Shown here in pieces: positions 1 through 9,681 of a stretch of 55,397 bases of DNA. The notes under the pieces are model-generated. The model made no database searches. It saw only the letters and a program-made list of their open reading frames with translations, and was not told the origin of the DNA. This DNA comes from Nostoc favosum CHAB5714 (GTDB lineage: Bacteria; Cyanobacteriota; Cyanobacteriia; Cyanobacteriales; Nostocaceae): contig NZ_JAIVFQ010000046.1 in assembly GCF_020829495.1 (NCBI RefSeq), positions 1 to 55,397 of the forward strand, read 5' to 3'. Position 1 is the stretch's first letter. Each line of letters begins with the position of its first letter. Position numbers and translations under genes: made by a program.

Positions 1-52
1 TAATGTGCCGATAATCTGGCACTTGCTGCAACTGTTCTAGCAGATTATTCAT
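1..52 (-). CDS. Possible 5' end of a transposase gene running off the window
   Basis: On the minus strand an ATG at 52 opens a frame that runs to the window edge and encodes MNNLLEQLQQVPDYRHI. This resembles the amino terminus of ISAs1/H-repeat type DDE transposases, which usually start with a short leucine-rich segment followed by a V/I-P-D-x-R motif. Only 17 codons are visible, so the call rests on a weak motif and could be chance. No clear ribosome binding site is seen. Confidence 0.3.
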   Translation of the reverse strand, partial: MNNLLEQLQQVPDYRHI

Positions 53-126
53 CCGAATCGCTTCTCAATTTCCGATCGCCTTCTAAAAGTATTGTCATTT
101 TTCTCTGCTTGTATGAAACCACCCTG

Positions 127-166
127 CTCTCCGACACGGAGAGGGGAGATAAAGCACAGCTTTATC
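127..166. repeat. Two tandem perfect hairpins (dispersed-repeat type)
   Basis: CTCTCCG-ACA-CGGAGAG (127-143) is followed by GATAAAGC-ACA-GCTTTATC (148-166). Both are perfect stems with the same ACA loop. This looks like a dispersed extragenic repeat of the kind common in Nostocales. The rest of 167-639 shows no gene that I can support; it is AT-rich spacer leading to the gene at 640. Confidence 0.55.
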
Positions 167-639
167 GGGGTGAGGTAATTGCTGTACCTCACTTGCTTAG
201 GAAACGCTATAAATAATTTTAACAATTCGGCATCTAACGTCTTCTGGTTACAGTTTCAACAGAGATATCAACACAACCAGACAGGAAAAAACAGAGTTAC
301 ATCTTGAAGGTTGGGTAAAGGAGTTTACTTAATGTATGAATAGTGATAAATAAATAACTGTATTAATCAATATTTTGGCCAAATTAATAGCCGAAAAAAT
401 TTGGGCAAAACTCGCAAAATAACCTAAAGATGAGGGTTTAACTTCAAAGGGAGCTTGGACTCTCAAAGAATGTTTGAAAAGTCGCAAAGTTTACCGAAGA
501 ACCTTACTTCGATTATTCTGACCACAAAAGGAACAAAGGCTTTAAAAACCCAACTCCTGACAAGGAAATGGATCTAGGTGATTATAAGCACAGGTGACAC
601 TGAGAACATAATTTTGGATATGGTGAAACGCATTTATCT

Positions 640-1686
640 ATGCTGAAAAATACTTCTTTGAAGACATTTGCGACTGCCGCAGTAAGTAGTACGGCTTTTT
701 TGTGTGTAAGTATTAATAACGCTTATGCAGCTTCTTTCAACTCCATTTCTCGTATTTATGCTTTTGGTGATAGCTATTCAGATAATGGGGCAGCACTTGA
801 GATTACAACAGCAGCAGTCAAAGCTGGAGTGCCTGGAGCATTTATATTCCCCCGATTGGATGTATATGACTCTGAGGGTCGATGGACAAATAACCCCGGA
901 TTAACTTCAGTTGAGGTACTGGCAAAACAAGAAAATTTACAGTTAACAAATTATGCCGTAGGTGGTGCAAAAAGCGGTAATGGCAATTTAAGTACTTGGC
1001 TTGATCAATATCAAGATACAGGTTTATTCGGTCAAATCGAACAATATAAAACAGAAGTTAATCGCGTGGTAGATTCTAAAGCGTTATACTTCATTTTTAT
1101 ATCTACAAATGACTTATCAGAAAGGTTTTTTTATAATCAGACTGGTTCGGTCGATGCACTAGCTGATGCTGCTGTTAACAATATTGCTTCTGGAATATCA
1201 CAACTTGCAGCGGTAGGTGCAGAACAGTTTTTTGTCGTAAATTCTACAGATTTAGCTGCATTACCGCTTTTTGAGCAATACTCCGAAGAGGCAGTTAACT
1301 TTAGAGATGTTATCAATGAAAGTCTTCCCGGTCAACTCGACACCCTGAATGAACAATTAGGTGTTGAAATTGCACTGTATGACCACGTTGCAATTAGCAA
1401 CAAAATTCGTTCCACCCCACAGGCATATGGTTTGACCAATATAAATGATGCCTGCGAACTTTTATATTCTGCTGCCTCTCGTCCTGGTTGTTCAACACCT
1501 GATAATTATTATTACTTCGACGAGATTCATCCCACTCGTCGCGTACATCAAATCATTGGTGAAGATATGGCAAATTTCTTAGATACACAAAAAACAAAAG
1601 CTGTTCCAGAACCATCAACTGTTATAGCTTCGATATTTTGTATAGGTATAGCAATTTTACTACGGCGTAAAGTTCATAGTAGCTAA
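640..1686 (+). CDS. Secreted SGNH/GDSL-family hydrolase with PEP-CTERM anchor
   Basis: A 348-residue predicted extracytoplasmic esterase/lipase. Residues 1-30 form a signal peptide ending near AYA-ASF. Block I is FGDSYSDNG (about residues 42-50, nucleophile Ser in GDS). Block III is the STND motif near residue 155, and block V is DEIHPTRRVH near residue 293, giving the catalytic Asp/His. The last ~25 residues hold VPEPST, a hydrophobic helix and the RRK tail, a PEP-CTERM sorting signal recognised by an exosortase. No exosortase gene is in the window. The gene stands alone and is convergent with the channel gene downstream. Start chosen at the ATG directly before the signal peptide. The substrate cannot be read from sequence. 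Confidence 0.88.
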   Translation: MLKNTSLKTFATAAVSSTAFLCVSINNAYAASFNSISRIYAFGDSYSDNGAALEITTAAVKAGVPGAFIFPRLDVYDSEGRWTNNPGLTSVEVLAKQENLQLTNYAVGGAKSGNGNLSTWLDQYQDTGLFGQIEQYKTEVNRVVDSKALYFIFISTNDLSERFFYNQTGSVDALADAAVNNIASGISQLAAVGAEQFFVVNSTDLAALPLFEQYSEEAVNFRDVINESLPGQLDTLNEQLGVEIALYDHVAISNKIRSTPQAYGLTNINDACELLYSAASRPGCSTPDNYYYFDEIHPTRRVHQIIGEDMANFLDTQKTKAVPEPSTVIASIFCIGIAILLRRKVHSS

Positions 1687-1860
1687 AAACATTACCGTGC
1701 CAACTAGCAGGAGTGCTAAAACCGAATTACCAACAGTAGCTTCAATACAAGAAATTTCCGCAGCGATCGCCCAAATCTGCATGAGGGCTAATCTGAAGTA
1801 ATTTAAGTCGCAATTCAGCTTTACCGAAAAGTTTTTCAACGGATGCAACCCAGGTGGTAT

Positions 1861-1877
1861 AACGAATTCCATTCGTT
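1861..1877. terminator. Weak hairpin between convergent genes
   Basis: AACGAAT-TCC-ATTCGTT is a perfect 7-bp stem in the 209-bp convergent spacer between the SGNH hydrolase and the channel gene. It lies just after the channel gene's stop on the minus strand. There is no strong U-tract, so terminator function is uncertain. Confidence 0.3.
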
Positions 1878-1895
1878 GGAAGCTCACGTTAAAAT

Positions 1896-3365
1896 TTAAA
1901 CTTTGAAAAGGTTTTTTAACCGTTTCCTTACCCAATCCAAAGGATTTTGGTCATCTTCTGTAGTATCAACTAAACCCATGTCTCGTAGCTGTTGTTGACG
2001 CTGTGCAAGTTCTTCTTGATTTTTTGCTAACTCTTCTACAATTTGCTCATATAACTCTGGATTATCTCTTAAGAGTTTTTGAAAACCATTTTGGTTAATG
2101 GCAAATAATACTGTCTCTTCTATTGCTTTAATTGAAGCAGTACGAGGAATTCCCAGCATCAAAGAAATTTCCCCAAAAAAATTCCCAGCTTGTAGGTTGG
2201 TGAGATGTTTGTTAATTTTTTCTACATACACTTCTACAGCACCTGAAAGAATTATGTAGAAGGCATCTCCTGGGTCATTTTCACGAAACAAAACCTCCGA
2301 TCTTTGCAAGCGTTGTCGGTATCCATTTTCTATCAATTGCCGTAATTCTGGGTCAGAAAAGTTTCCAAAGTACTTTATCTGGCGCAGTAAATTACTGAGA
2401 GAGAACCGTTGTTGAGTTGGTAATGTAACGTGTGACGATTCCTGATTATTTTTATCTAGATTATTCTCTGTATTTTTAAGCAATAAATACGTATCTATAA
2501 TAGATAAACTAATTCCTTGTTGACGGAGACTATACTCGATTTCAAAATTCAAAGAACTTTTAATAAATTCTCTTTCATTGGGTCGGTCAATCCAAACCAA
2601 AAGTTCAAATTTAAAACAATTATCCCCAAATTCTACAAACAAAACTTTAGGATTTGGATTATTAAGAGCTGCTGATTCCATGTATGCAGCGTTTAATAGA
2701 GCTTCTGTAACTGCCAAAGGATCACTATCATCTGGAACTCGTACGGGTATTCTCAAACAACAACTTGAACTTTCATAGCTCCAATTAACAACTTTGTTAT
2801 CAATCATGTTACTATTTGGAACAATGACAGATGAATTATCAAGAGTTTTGATGATGGTAGACCGAATAGAAATGGCTTTGACTGTTCCACTTAAACCATC
2901 TAATTCAACATAGTCTCCTACCTTGACAGGTCGGTCTAATAAGAGTGTGAGACCACTGACAAAGTTGGTTGTCAAATCCTGGATACCGAAGCCAATGCCT
3001 ACTCCCAAACCACCTGCTAAAACTACCAAAGAGCCGAGGTTAAAGCCAATGCTTTGCAGAACAATAATGATGCCTAAGCCAACTAGCAAATAACGAACAA
3101 TAACAGCGATCGCCTCCCGGTTACCTTCGTCCATTTCCACTCTAATGAGTAGTCTATTTTTAAGAAAATTACTGAGAGTGTTAGAGAGGAAAATAACTAA
3201 TATGACCGACAGAATGAAGACAATAATTGATTGAAAAGATACACTATTATCGCCAATTTTAAATAATGTCAATTTCCACAACTTTAATAATTCTGTCCAT
3301 AGTTCTTGGACAAGAGTGACTATTGTTGCTAGTTGATTGTGGCTGAAAACTTGTTTTTGTATCAA
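1896..3365 (-). CDS. MscS-family channel with C-terminal cyclic-nucleotide-binding domain
   Basis: A 489-residue inner-membrane channel of the bCNG type (MscS-related, ligand-modulated). The N-terminal third has hydrophobic helices. The pore-lining helix and upper vestibule are clear: GLGVGIGFGIQDLTTNFVSG (about residues 117-136), then LLDRPVKVGDYVELDGLSG and VPNSNMIDNKVVNWS. A second half (about residues 335-470) is a CNB fold with a phosphate-binding cassette FGEISLMLGIPRTAS, including the Arg expected to contact the cyclic phosphate. The C-terminus is a Gln/Glu-rich helix. The only in-frame start upstream of the first helix is TTG at 3365, with AGAGG about 7 nt upstream. It is divergent from the CheW gene. 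Known family members show weak mechanosensitivity and cyclic-nucleotide gating; the ligand here is inferred. Confidence 0.9.
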   Translation of the reverse strand: MIQKQVFSHNQLATIVTLVQELWTELLKLWKLTLFKIGDNSVSFQSIIVFILSVILVIFLSNTLSNFLKNRLLIRVEMDEGNREAIAVIVRYLLVGLGIIIVLQSIGFNLGSLVVLAGGLGVGIGFGIQDLTTNFVSGLTLLLDRPVKVGDYVELDGLSGTVKAISIRSTIIKTLDNSSVIVPNSNMIDNKVVNWSYESSSCCLRIPVRVPDDSDPLAVTEALLNAAYMESAALNNPNPKVLFVEFGDNCFKFELLVWIDRPNEREFIKSSLNFEIEYSLRQQGISLSIIDTYLLLKNTENNLDKNNQESSHVTLPTQQRFSLSNLLRQIKYFGNFSDPELRQLIENGYRQRLQRSEVLFRENDPGDAFYIILSGAVEVYVEKINKHLTNLQAGNFFGEISLMLGIPRTASIKAIEETVLFAINQNGFQKLLRDNPELYEQIVEELAKNQEELAQRQQQLRDMGLVDTTEDDQNPLDWVRKRLKNLFKV

Positions 3366-3763
3366 AACATACCTCTTTTTAACGCTTTAACGTTTTTTAA
3401 GGCTACGGTAAGGCTTTGTCCATAGAATGAATAACATACATAAGCTACGAACTGATGCAATTCTTGACTAGTCAGTCGAAAGTAAGCTGTTGCGCTTTTA
3501 ACTTGCATATTATTTTGATCTAGTCAATCATTGAAACTCTTTTCCCTTTATCTCCCGCTGCCTCATGCCTTCTGCCTTGCTGTTGTGCATTAAAAATGCA
3601 CAATAGCTTATTAAACTAAGCATAAACACAAGTATAATAAGATTGATTATTTAAGTTAATATCTATCTCACAAAAAATACTAATCTGCGGAAAGCCTGGA
3701 AATTGACACGCGGAAGCAAATCCACTCTTGACCATCACTAAATGCAACTTATTATCTGAATCT
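3366..3763. promoter_or_regulatory. Divergent spacer between channel and CheW genes
   Basis: About 400 bp without a gene. It must hold the promoters of both divergent genes. The visible structure is a perfect hairpin TTGTGCAT-TAAAA-ATGCACAA at 3583-3603. No -10/-35 pair stands out, and no known operator was recognised. Confidence 0.35.
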
Positions 3764-4267
3764 ATGTTAATGTTGCTTTTCTATATCCAAAATGACCGTT
3801 ATGCCTTGGAGAGTAAGCATGTTGTAGAGGTAGTACCTAAAGTAGTACTGAAAACTCTACATCATGCGCCCGATTATATCGCTGGTATATTTAACTACCG
3901 GAATAGTCTTGTACCAGTGATTGATTTATGCCGTTTAATTCAGGGTACTCCTTGCCGTCCTCTATTCAGTAGTAGGATTATCTTGGTGAATTACCCCCAC
4001 AACGATAATTCTCTTACGGGAAGCCGCTACCAGACACAGACACAAGAGGCGAATGCCTCTCAACCATCGCATATTTTAGGATTGATGGCAGAGCGCGTAA
4101 CCGACACATTCCGCAAGCAAGAAACTGAGTTTTTTGTGCCAGGAATTAAAGTTGATACTGCTCCCTATTTAGGAGAAATGATGAATGATGCACAAGGAAT
4201 GATTCAATGCCTTCAGTTGGATAACATTTTGCCAAAACGAGAGCGAACTTTACTGTTACCTCAATAG
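3764..4267 (+). CDS. CheW-like chemosensory coupling protein
   Basis: A single CheW domain of about 167 residues: LLFYIQNDRYALESKHVVEV, then a P-x-x-x-x-x-x-Y-I-A-G-x-F-N-Y-R-N segment (residues 35-50) and VPVIDLCRL, the usual CheW signature. CheW proteins bridge receptors and CheA kinases. The frame is open from a TTG at 3728, but the ATG at 3764 (or 3770) places the first beta strand at the amino terminus as in the family. It is separated by 10 kb from the chemosensory cluster and lies 218 bp upstream of the polyferredoxin gene. Near residues 90-105 there is a Gln/Thr/Ala-rich insertion. It may serve the distant cluster (a WspB-like role) or act alone; this is unproven. Confidence 0.85.
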   Translation: MLMLLFYIQNDRYALESKHVVEVVPKVVLKTLHHAPDYIAGIFNYRNSLVPVIDLCRLIQGTPCRPLFSSRIILVNYPHNDNSLTGSRYQTQTQEANASQPSHILGLMAERVTDTFRKQETEFFVPGIKVDTAPYLGEMMNDAQGMIQCLQLDNILPKRERTLLLPQ

Positions 4268-4485
4268 CAGATGTAAATTTTATCACTACAAGACTCTGTA
4301 GTCATAAATCTACTTTTCATATATAGGAATCCGATTTGATTATTGAAAAAACAGGTTATTGAAGAATTAGAGAAAAAGTGTATAATTATGACGCAAATAT
4401 TATTTGAGTCATCCAGTTCAGTCACTTTGATTTTTATTATCAGCTTACATAACTATTTTCACAAAAATTATCAGGATAGGTTCAT

Positions 4486-7400
4486 ATGTTTCACGGTGTG
4501 CCAGAAAAACAAATGCATTTTGTTAGATGGCTGCTTGTTAGTGGCTGGCTTTTACTCATTGTTTCGTTATTCTATGACCCGATTTCGCCCTACCTAACAC
4601 AGCCTACGACGGAATGGAGCATTTTTCGTCTTAGTCCGGATTTGTTAGATCCGGTGAAATGCAAAGAGGTTGCGACAGTACAAGGAAAGTGTATTGATGT
4701 CAAACCTTTTGCTGTTGGAGCAAAAATATTCTGGGGAATTGTGATACCTTGCGGTGTCATGATTCTGATAGTTTTTGGTCATGAAACATGGCGACGCATT
4801 TGCCCGTTATCTTTTCTATCACAAATTCCTAGAGCATTAGGAAAGCAACGTCAACGCAAAATTACCAATCCCCGTACAGGAGCGGTGCGCTATGAACTGG
4901 CTAAGGTATTAAAAGATTCTTGGCTGGGACGCAATCATTTATACTTCCAATTTGGATTTCTCTGCATTGGTCTTTGCTTGAGAATTCTCTTCATTAACTC
5001 AGACCGTTTGTTTTTGGGGTCTTTTTTGCTCCTCACCATCCTATCAGCCATATTAGTAGGATATTTATATGCTGGTAAAACTTGGTGTCAGTATATCTGT
5101 CCTATGGGTCCGGTGCAGATGGTCTACAACGGACCAAGAGGATTGTTTGGAAGTGAGGCGCACCAAGGACAGAAACAGATTATCACTCAATCTATGTGTC
5201 GAGCAGTGGACAAAGAAGGTAGTGAGAAAAGTACCTGTGTGAGCTGCCAATCTCCTTGTATGGACATTGATGCAGAACGATCTTATTGGGAAGTTTTCAA
5301 CAAGCCTGGTCGCCGATTTGTTCAGTACGGCTATGTAGGATTGGTCGTTGGATTTTATCTCTATTACTTCCTGTACTCAGGCACTTTTGATTACTACTAC
5401 TCTGGAGTTTGGAGTCACGAAGAAAATCAGTTGGCAACTCTTTTCGCTCCGGGATTTTACATTTTTGGTCAGTCAATTCCTATTCCTAAATTGGTTGCTG
5501 TTCCGCTCACGATTGGGGCTTTTGTAATAGCTAGCTATTTCTTATTTTCTAGGATAGAAAAGGCTTATAAGGCTGATCGGCAACGCATTAATAAACCTCT
5601 GAGTCAACAACAAGTACAACACATAATTTTTTCAATTAGCACGTTTCTAGTCTTTAACATTTACTTTTTGTTTGCTGGGCGACCGATACTCAAACAGCTA
5701 CCAACTTTTGTGGAGCTAGGATTTAACGCTTTGGTCATCCTTGTCAGTACAGTGTGGCTTTATAGAACGATTGCTCGTAGCGCAGAAACCTATTCACGAG
5801 AAAGCCTTGCCGAAAGTCTGCGTCGTCAGTTGAGCAAACTCACGGTTGACTTCTCCAAATTTTTAGAAGGTCGAACAATGGAGGAACTCAAACCTGATGA
5901 GGTTTATGTTCTTGCCAAAGTACTGCCCAGTTTTAGTAAAGAATCCAGTTTTCAAGTCTACAAAGGGTTACTACGGGAAGAATTGGAACAAGGAAATATT
6001 GACCCTGCCAATAGCTTGGAAGGACTCAAGCAAATTCGCCTGGAACTGGGGATTAAGGACGAAGAGCATTATAATATCCTCACAGAACTGGGAGTGGAAA
6101 ACCCAGATTTGCTCGACCCAAGCAAGCGAAGAAGCCGGGAAAACCAATTACGGATTGAAAATTATCGGCAAGCCCTAGAACTGCAACTTCTGGACTTAGT
6201 GGAGACGGGTGTTCCTCTGCGTCAAGCACTCCAAAGCAGAGAAAAGCAAATTCAAGCTTTGAAGCAGGAGTACGGAATTACGGCAGAGGAACAAGCACAA
6301 ATCTTGGGACAGATAACTGATGAAAACAGTGCTATTCTCCGCAAAGCAGAAATGCTGTTAGAGCAGTTAAAGCAACTAACTGTCCGTGACCAAATACTGA
6401 GCAATTTGGTTCCTAACCCCTCTGCACCTGTGTATATTTTGCTGCGATTGGTTGCCATTCACAACAAAGAACAAATTGTCACCAAGCAACTGCTAAATAT
6501 TCTAGAAGTTTTGGGAGATGCACCTGAAGCTGTGAAAATTGCCAATGCGATGGGATTACTCGCAGACAATGTCTTGCCCAAAATATTTCAAGAATCTACT
6601 GAGAATACACAGTGGCAAGAAAGACTCAGTGCAAAGGCGATCGCCATACTACAATCAGATGAGTTAGAACCAGCAACGCTTGATACTCAAGCACAGATGG
6701 TTGATGACGAAATACCAACTCAGCTCTTCATTGCTGGACAACCGATACCAAAAGTCACATCAACAAAACGTCAGACTTCTGTGATTGAAGTCCTCAAGGA
6801 ACTTCTGCAAGAGCTAGAGCCACTTGTCCAAGCAGCAGCACTTCATGCACTTGCTCAACTCGATCCTCAACAAAGTCGGCAATATGCACATCAGTTACTC
6901 AATTCGACGAAGCCCGGAGATTGGCTGGTAAAGGAAACAGCAGAAAATATTTTGGGTCTTTCCAACGCACAAGTGACCACTATGGTGCAAACTTTAATCG
7001 TCCAAGTGATGGTAAGAGACACAAAAGAACAGCTTTTCTTCCAGCAACCAGCTATCCAAATCGGACGAAGCGTGACAAATGACATCATCTTGCCCAGCCC
7101 GAAAGTCTCCCAACAGCACGCCATTCTTCAGCTTGACGAGCAAAAAGCCAGCGTGACTGTGCTCAAAAGTGCTTATGGTTTGCGGATTAATGACAAACGC
7201 GAGCGAAACAATACAGTACGGCTTAATCAGGGAGATGTGATTCGGTTTAGTCAAGCGGAGGAACCTTCGATTACCGTCAATTGGAAAAAGCAAGCGTCGA
7301 TGCAGTCCGTCGCACCCTCTGAAAGGTTAAGTACTCTAGAAAAGCTGTTTTTGTTATTTGAGACTAGCCTCCTGAGAACTGTGAAGCCGGAAGCACTTAT

Positions 7401-7770
7401 TGAATTGGCTCGTCAGGCAGAGATTCGAGTTTATACTCAGGGTGAAATGATGTGCAAGGCAGGAGAACCATCCAATGAACTACTCCTGTTAATTGATGGT
7501 GAAGCTGATGTCACAGTTTTGCGAGGGGAGAGTGAGGTTGTGATCAATATGGTTCGGACAGGTGAAACCATCGGTGAGATGGGAGTCATCAGCCGCCAGC
7601 CACGTTCAGCAAACGTAGTCGCTAAAGCCGAGAGAAATCGAGCATTGGTGATTGAGACTAAGGATTTTGAGGCAGTGTTACGTAACGATCCTGACGTGTC
7701 GAGGAGCCTTTTGCTCAACATAATTGGTCGCCTGCAAAGGCTAACAACAAAAGTCACGTCTCAATCTTAA
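4486..7770 (+). CDS. Membrane 4Fe-4S polyferredoxin with FHA and cyclic-nucleotide-binding domains
   Basis: A 1094-residue multidomain protein. Residues 1-360 are a NosR/NapH/RdxA-like membrane module with about six hydrophobic helices. It has cysteines at RRIC106P, C201QYIC205PMG and C238...C251VSC254QSPC258, fitting 4Fe-4S ligands. Two more helices follow (about 375-425), then a long charged helical, HEAT-like region (440-830). An FHA domain follows (about 843-930, with IGRSVTNDI and SPKVSQQH), then a CNB domain (about 960-1085, with GEMGVISRQPRSA). Predicted job: passing electrons across or along the membrane, gated by phospho-threonine and cyclic nucleotide signals. The reductase gene begins 24 bp after its stop, so the two are probably one operon. 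AGGATAGG lies just ahead of the ATG. The architecture is unusual, and the physiological partner is unknown. Confidence 0.85.
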   Translation: MFHGVPEKQMHFVRWLLVSGWLLLIVSLFYDPISPYLTQPTTEWSIFRLSPDLLDPVKCKEVATVQGKCIDVKPFAVGAKIFWGIVIPCGVMILIVFGHETWRRICPLSFLSQIPRALGKQRQRKITNPRTGAVRYELAKVLKDSWLGRNHLYFQFGFLCIGLCLRILFINSDRLFLGSFLLLTILSAILVGYLYAGKTWCQYICPMGPVQMVYNGPRGLFGSEAHQGQKQIITQSMCRAVDKEGSEKSTCVSCQSPCMDIDAERSYWEVFNKPGRRFVQYGYVGLVVGFYLYYFLYSGTFDYYYSGVWSHEENQLATLFAPGFYIFGQSIPIPKLVAVPLTIGAFVIASYFLFSRIEKAYKADRQRINKPLSQQQVQHIIFSISTFLVFNIYFLFAGRPILKQLPTFVELGFNALVILVSTVWLYRTIARSAETYSRESLAESLRRQLSKLTVDFSKFLEGRTMEELKPDEVYVLAKVLPSFSKESSFQVYKGLLREELEQGNIDPANSLEGLKQIRLELGIKDEEHYNILTELGVENPDLLDPSKRRSRENQLRIENYRQALELQLLDLVETGVPLRQALQSREKQIQALKQEYGITAEEQAQILGQITDENSAILRKAEMLLEQLKQLTVRDQILSNLVPNPSAPVYILLRLVAIHNKEQIVTKQLLNILEVLGDAPEAVKIANAMGLLADNVLPKIFQESTENTQWQERLSAKAIAILQSDELEPATLDTQAQMVDDEIPTQLFIAGQPIPKVTSTKRQTSVIEVLKELLQELEPLVQAAALHALAQLDPQQSRQYAHQLLNSTKPGDWLVKETAENILGLSNAQVTTMVQTLIVQVMVRDTKEQLFFQQPAIQIGRSVTNDIILPSPKVSQQHAILQLDEQKASVTVLKSAYGLRINDKRERNNTVRLNQGDVIRFSQAEEPSITVNWKKQASMQSVAPSERLSTLEKLFLLFETSLLRTVKPEALIELARQAEIRVYTQGEMMCKAGEPSNELLLLIDGEADVTVLRGESEVVINMVRTGETIGEMGVISRQPRSANVVAKAERNRALVIETKDFEAVLRNDPDVSRSLLLNIIGRLQRLTTKVTSQS

Positions 7771-7794
7771 CCATAAAAGTTGGGAAATAAGGCA

Positions 7795-9465
7795 ATGCTC
7801 AAACTCAAACTTTTCAACTCAAAAGCACCCACAGAGGGCAAAGAGCTAGAAATAAACCCAGAAATGCTGATCAATGGTGAGTGTTTCATTGGGCGATCGC
7901 GCAATTGTGGTATCGTTCTCCCCAGTTCTGAGGTGAGTCGCATTCATGGAAGTTTGCGCCGTGAGAAAGAACAATATTACTTTAGTGACCTTGCCAGCCT
8001 TGGTGGTTCTCGAATTAATGATGAAGTGGCAAATGTCAACCAAAAGTATCTCCTCAAAAATAATGACATTATTCGGATTGGTGAATTTATCCTCACAGTT
8101 GAAGCAACTTCATCAAATGGACACCACCTCACGCAAACCGAGGAAGTTCAAACTCAACCTTCAACTCAGAAGAAATCAGCAAACATCACCATCTCTGTTC
8201 CCCATCAACAAGTTGAGTCTACCCGTCACCCTAGTGAGTATATGCCGGTTGCACTTGTACCACCAGACCAGATGAGTCGATGGATGAAAGGGGATGTGAT
8301 GGTTCGCTGTGTGGCAGTGATTGACGAAACCCATGATGTCAAAACTTTTCGCTTTGCTGCTGAAGCATCATTGTTATTTACCTACCAACCGGGTCAGTTT
8401 ATGACCCTAAATTTGGAAATCAATGGCAAGCCAGTCAAACGCTCTTACTCAATTTCTTCCACCCCTTCACGACCCCACACTTTGGAAATTACAGTTAAGC
8501 GTGTCCCATCCCCACCAGATGCTCCTGATATTTCACCAGGATTGGTGTCCAACTGGTTGCACGACAACTTAAGAGTCGGTCATGAAATCAAAATCAGCGG
8601 TCCGTTGGGAAAATTCACTTGTTTTGCCAGTCCTTCCGAGAAAATGTTGATGATTTCCGCAGGAAGTGGCATAACGCCAATGATGTCTATGTCACGCTGG
8701 GTTTTGGATACTGCTGCTGATTGTGATATCATCTTTTTTCATTGCGCTCGCAGTCCCCGCGATATTATTTTCCGCCAGGAATTGGAGTTGATGTCCTCGC
8801 ACAATCCTAAGTTTCGTCTAGCGTTCTCCATCACTCGACCAGAACCTGGTCAACCTTGGTGGGGCTTTACTGGGAGACTCACCGAACAATTGCTATATGC
8901 GATCGATCCAGACTTTTGGCAGCGTACAGTTTACGTCTGTGGTCCCAATTCCTTTATGCAAGGGGTCAAAACCATGCTGGAGCAAATCGGTTTCCCGATG
9001 CAAAACTACTACGAAGAAAGTTTTGGCGGAGCGAAAAAGGCAAAATTGCAGCCATCATCAACCCCAGTGCCCCCTGCTGCGAATCCTCCCATTGCTCCTA
9101 CTGTTGCTCCTCCCCCATTCGTTGAACCAGTTGCTGAGGTCACGCCAACAGTAGCACAGCCAGTGGTTTCAACCGTAGTTGCGGCATCGCAGACAGCAGC
9201 TTCCGTAATTTTGGTCTTTTCCAAATCAGGTAAAGAAATCACCTGTGGAGGAGAAGACCCGATTTTGGATCTGGCAGAGCAAGAAGGAGTCAATCTTGAT
9301 AGTAGCTGTCGCAGCGGAGTTTGTGGCACCTGTAAAATTCGGAAGCTACAAGGCGAGGTAAAGTATACAGGAGAGCCTGAGGCACTCGATGAGAGCGAGC
9401 AAGAAGAAGGGTATATTTTGACTTGCATTGCTTACCCAACAGGGAAAGTTATCATCGACGCTTAG
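7795..9465 (+). CDS. FHA domain - FAD/NAD(P)H reductase - 2Fe-2S ferredoxin fusion
   Basis: A 556-residue soluble flavo-iron-sulfur reductase. Residues 1-100 form an FHA domain (FIGRSRNCGIVLPSSEVSR-IHGS). Residues about 160-400 form a ferredoxin-NADP reductase-like module with the FAD motif RSYSISS, the nicotinamide site SAGSGITPMMSM and a CGPNSF motif. A Pro/Ala/Val-rich linker of about 50 residues leads to a C-terminal plant-type ferredoxin (CRSGVCGTC plus a distal Cys in ILTC). The FNR-ferredoxin order resembles Hcr-type and dioxygenase reductases; the N-terminal FHA is the odd part. Expected flow is NAD(P)H to FAD to 2Fe-2S to a partner, most simply the polyferredoxin encoded just upstream. 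A TTG 15 nt upstream is in frame, but the ATG at 7795 has a better-placed AAGG. Confidence 0.88.
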   Translation: MLKLKLFNSKAPTEGKELEINPEMLINGECFIGRSRNCGIVLPSSEVSRIHGSLRREKEQYYFSDLASLGGSRINDEVANVNQKYLLKNNDIIRIGEFILTVEATSSNGHHLTQTEEVQTQPSTQKKSANITISVPHQQVESTRHPSEYMPVALVPPDQMSRWMKGDVMVRCVAVIDETHDVKTFRFAAEASLLFTYQPGQFMTLNLEINGKPVKRSYSISSTPSRPHTLEITVKRVPSPPDAPDISPGLVSNWLHDNLRVGHEIKISGPLGKFTCFASPSEKMLMISAGSGITPMMSMSRWVLDTAADCDIIFFHCARSPRDIIFRQELELMSSHNPKFRLAFSITRPEPGQPWWGFTGRLTEQLLYAIDPDFWQRTVYVCGPNSFMQGVKTMLEQIGFPMQNYYEESFGGAKKAKLQPSSTPVPPAANPPIAPTVAPPPFVEPVAEVTPTVAQPVVSTVVAASQTAASVILVFSKSGKEITCGGEDPILDLAEQEGVNLDSSCRSGVCGTCKIRKLQGEVKYTGEPEALDESEQEEGYILTCIAYPTGKVIIDA

Positions 9466-9681
9466 GACTCATCTTTGATGATGTATCAATTAACCCTCTT
9501 TTGTCAGGCGCTCCACGGTTTGACCTGAAGTTGCAGCGACTACTTTCTCCACCATCCTCACCATGCCTAACAAAATACTTTAGTTGCAACTATTACTTAT
9601 CAGCAGGTGTTACTCCCTCTATTGATTTCGGTATTTGTTTGTGAAAATATATATAATTAAACCATAAACTCTATTTTTATT

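Noticed and set aside
1660..1935. 91-residue minus-strand frame overlapping the ends of two real genes
   Set aside because: Overlaps the PEP-CTERM tail coding and the channel 3' end, has no domain or ribosome binding site, and covers the convergent spacer.
4343..4597. 84-residue frame ahead of the polyferredoxin gene
   Set aside because: Overlaps the polyferredoxin start in another frame and has biased, non-protein-like composition.
9423..9644. 73-residue frame after the FHA reductase gene
   Set aside because: Begins inside the reductase gene in another frame and has random composition.
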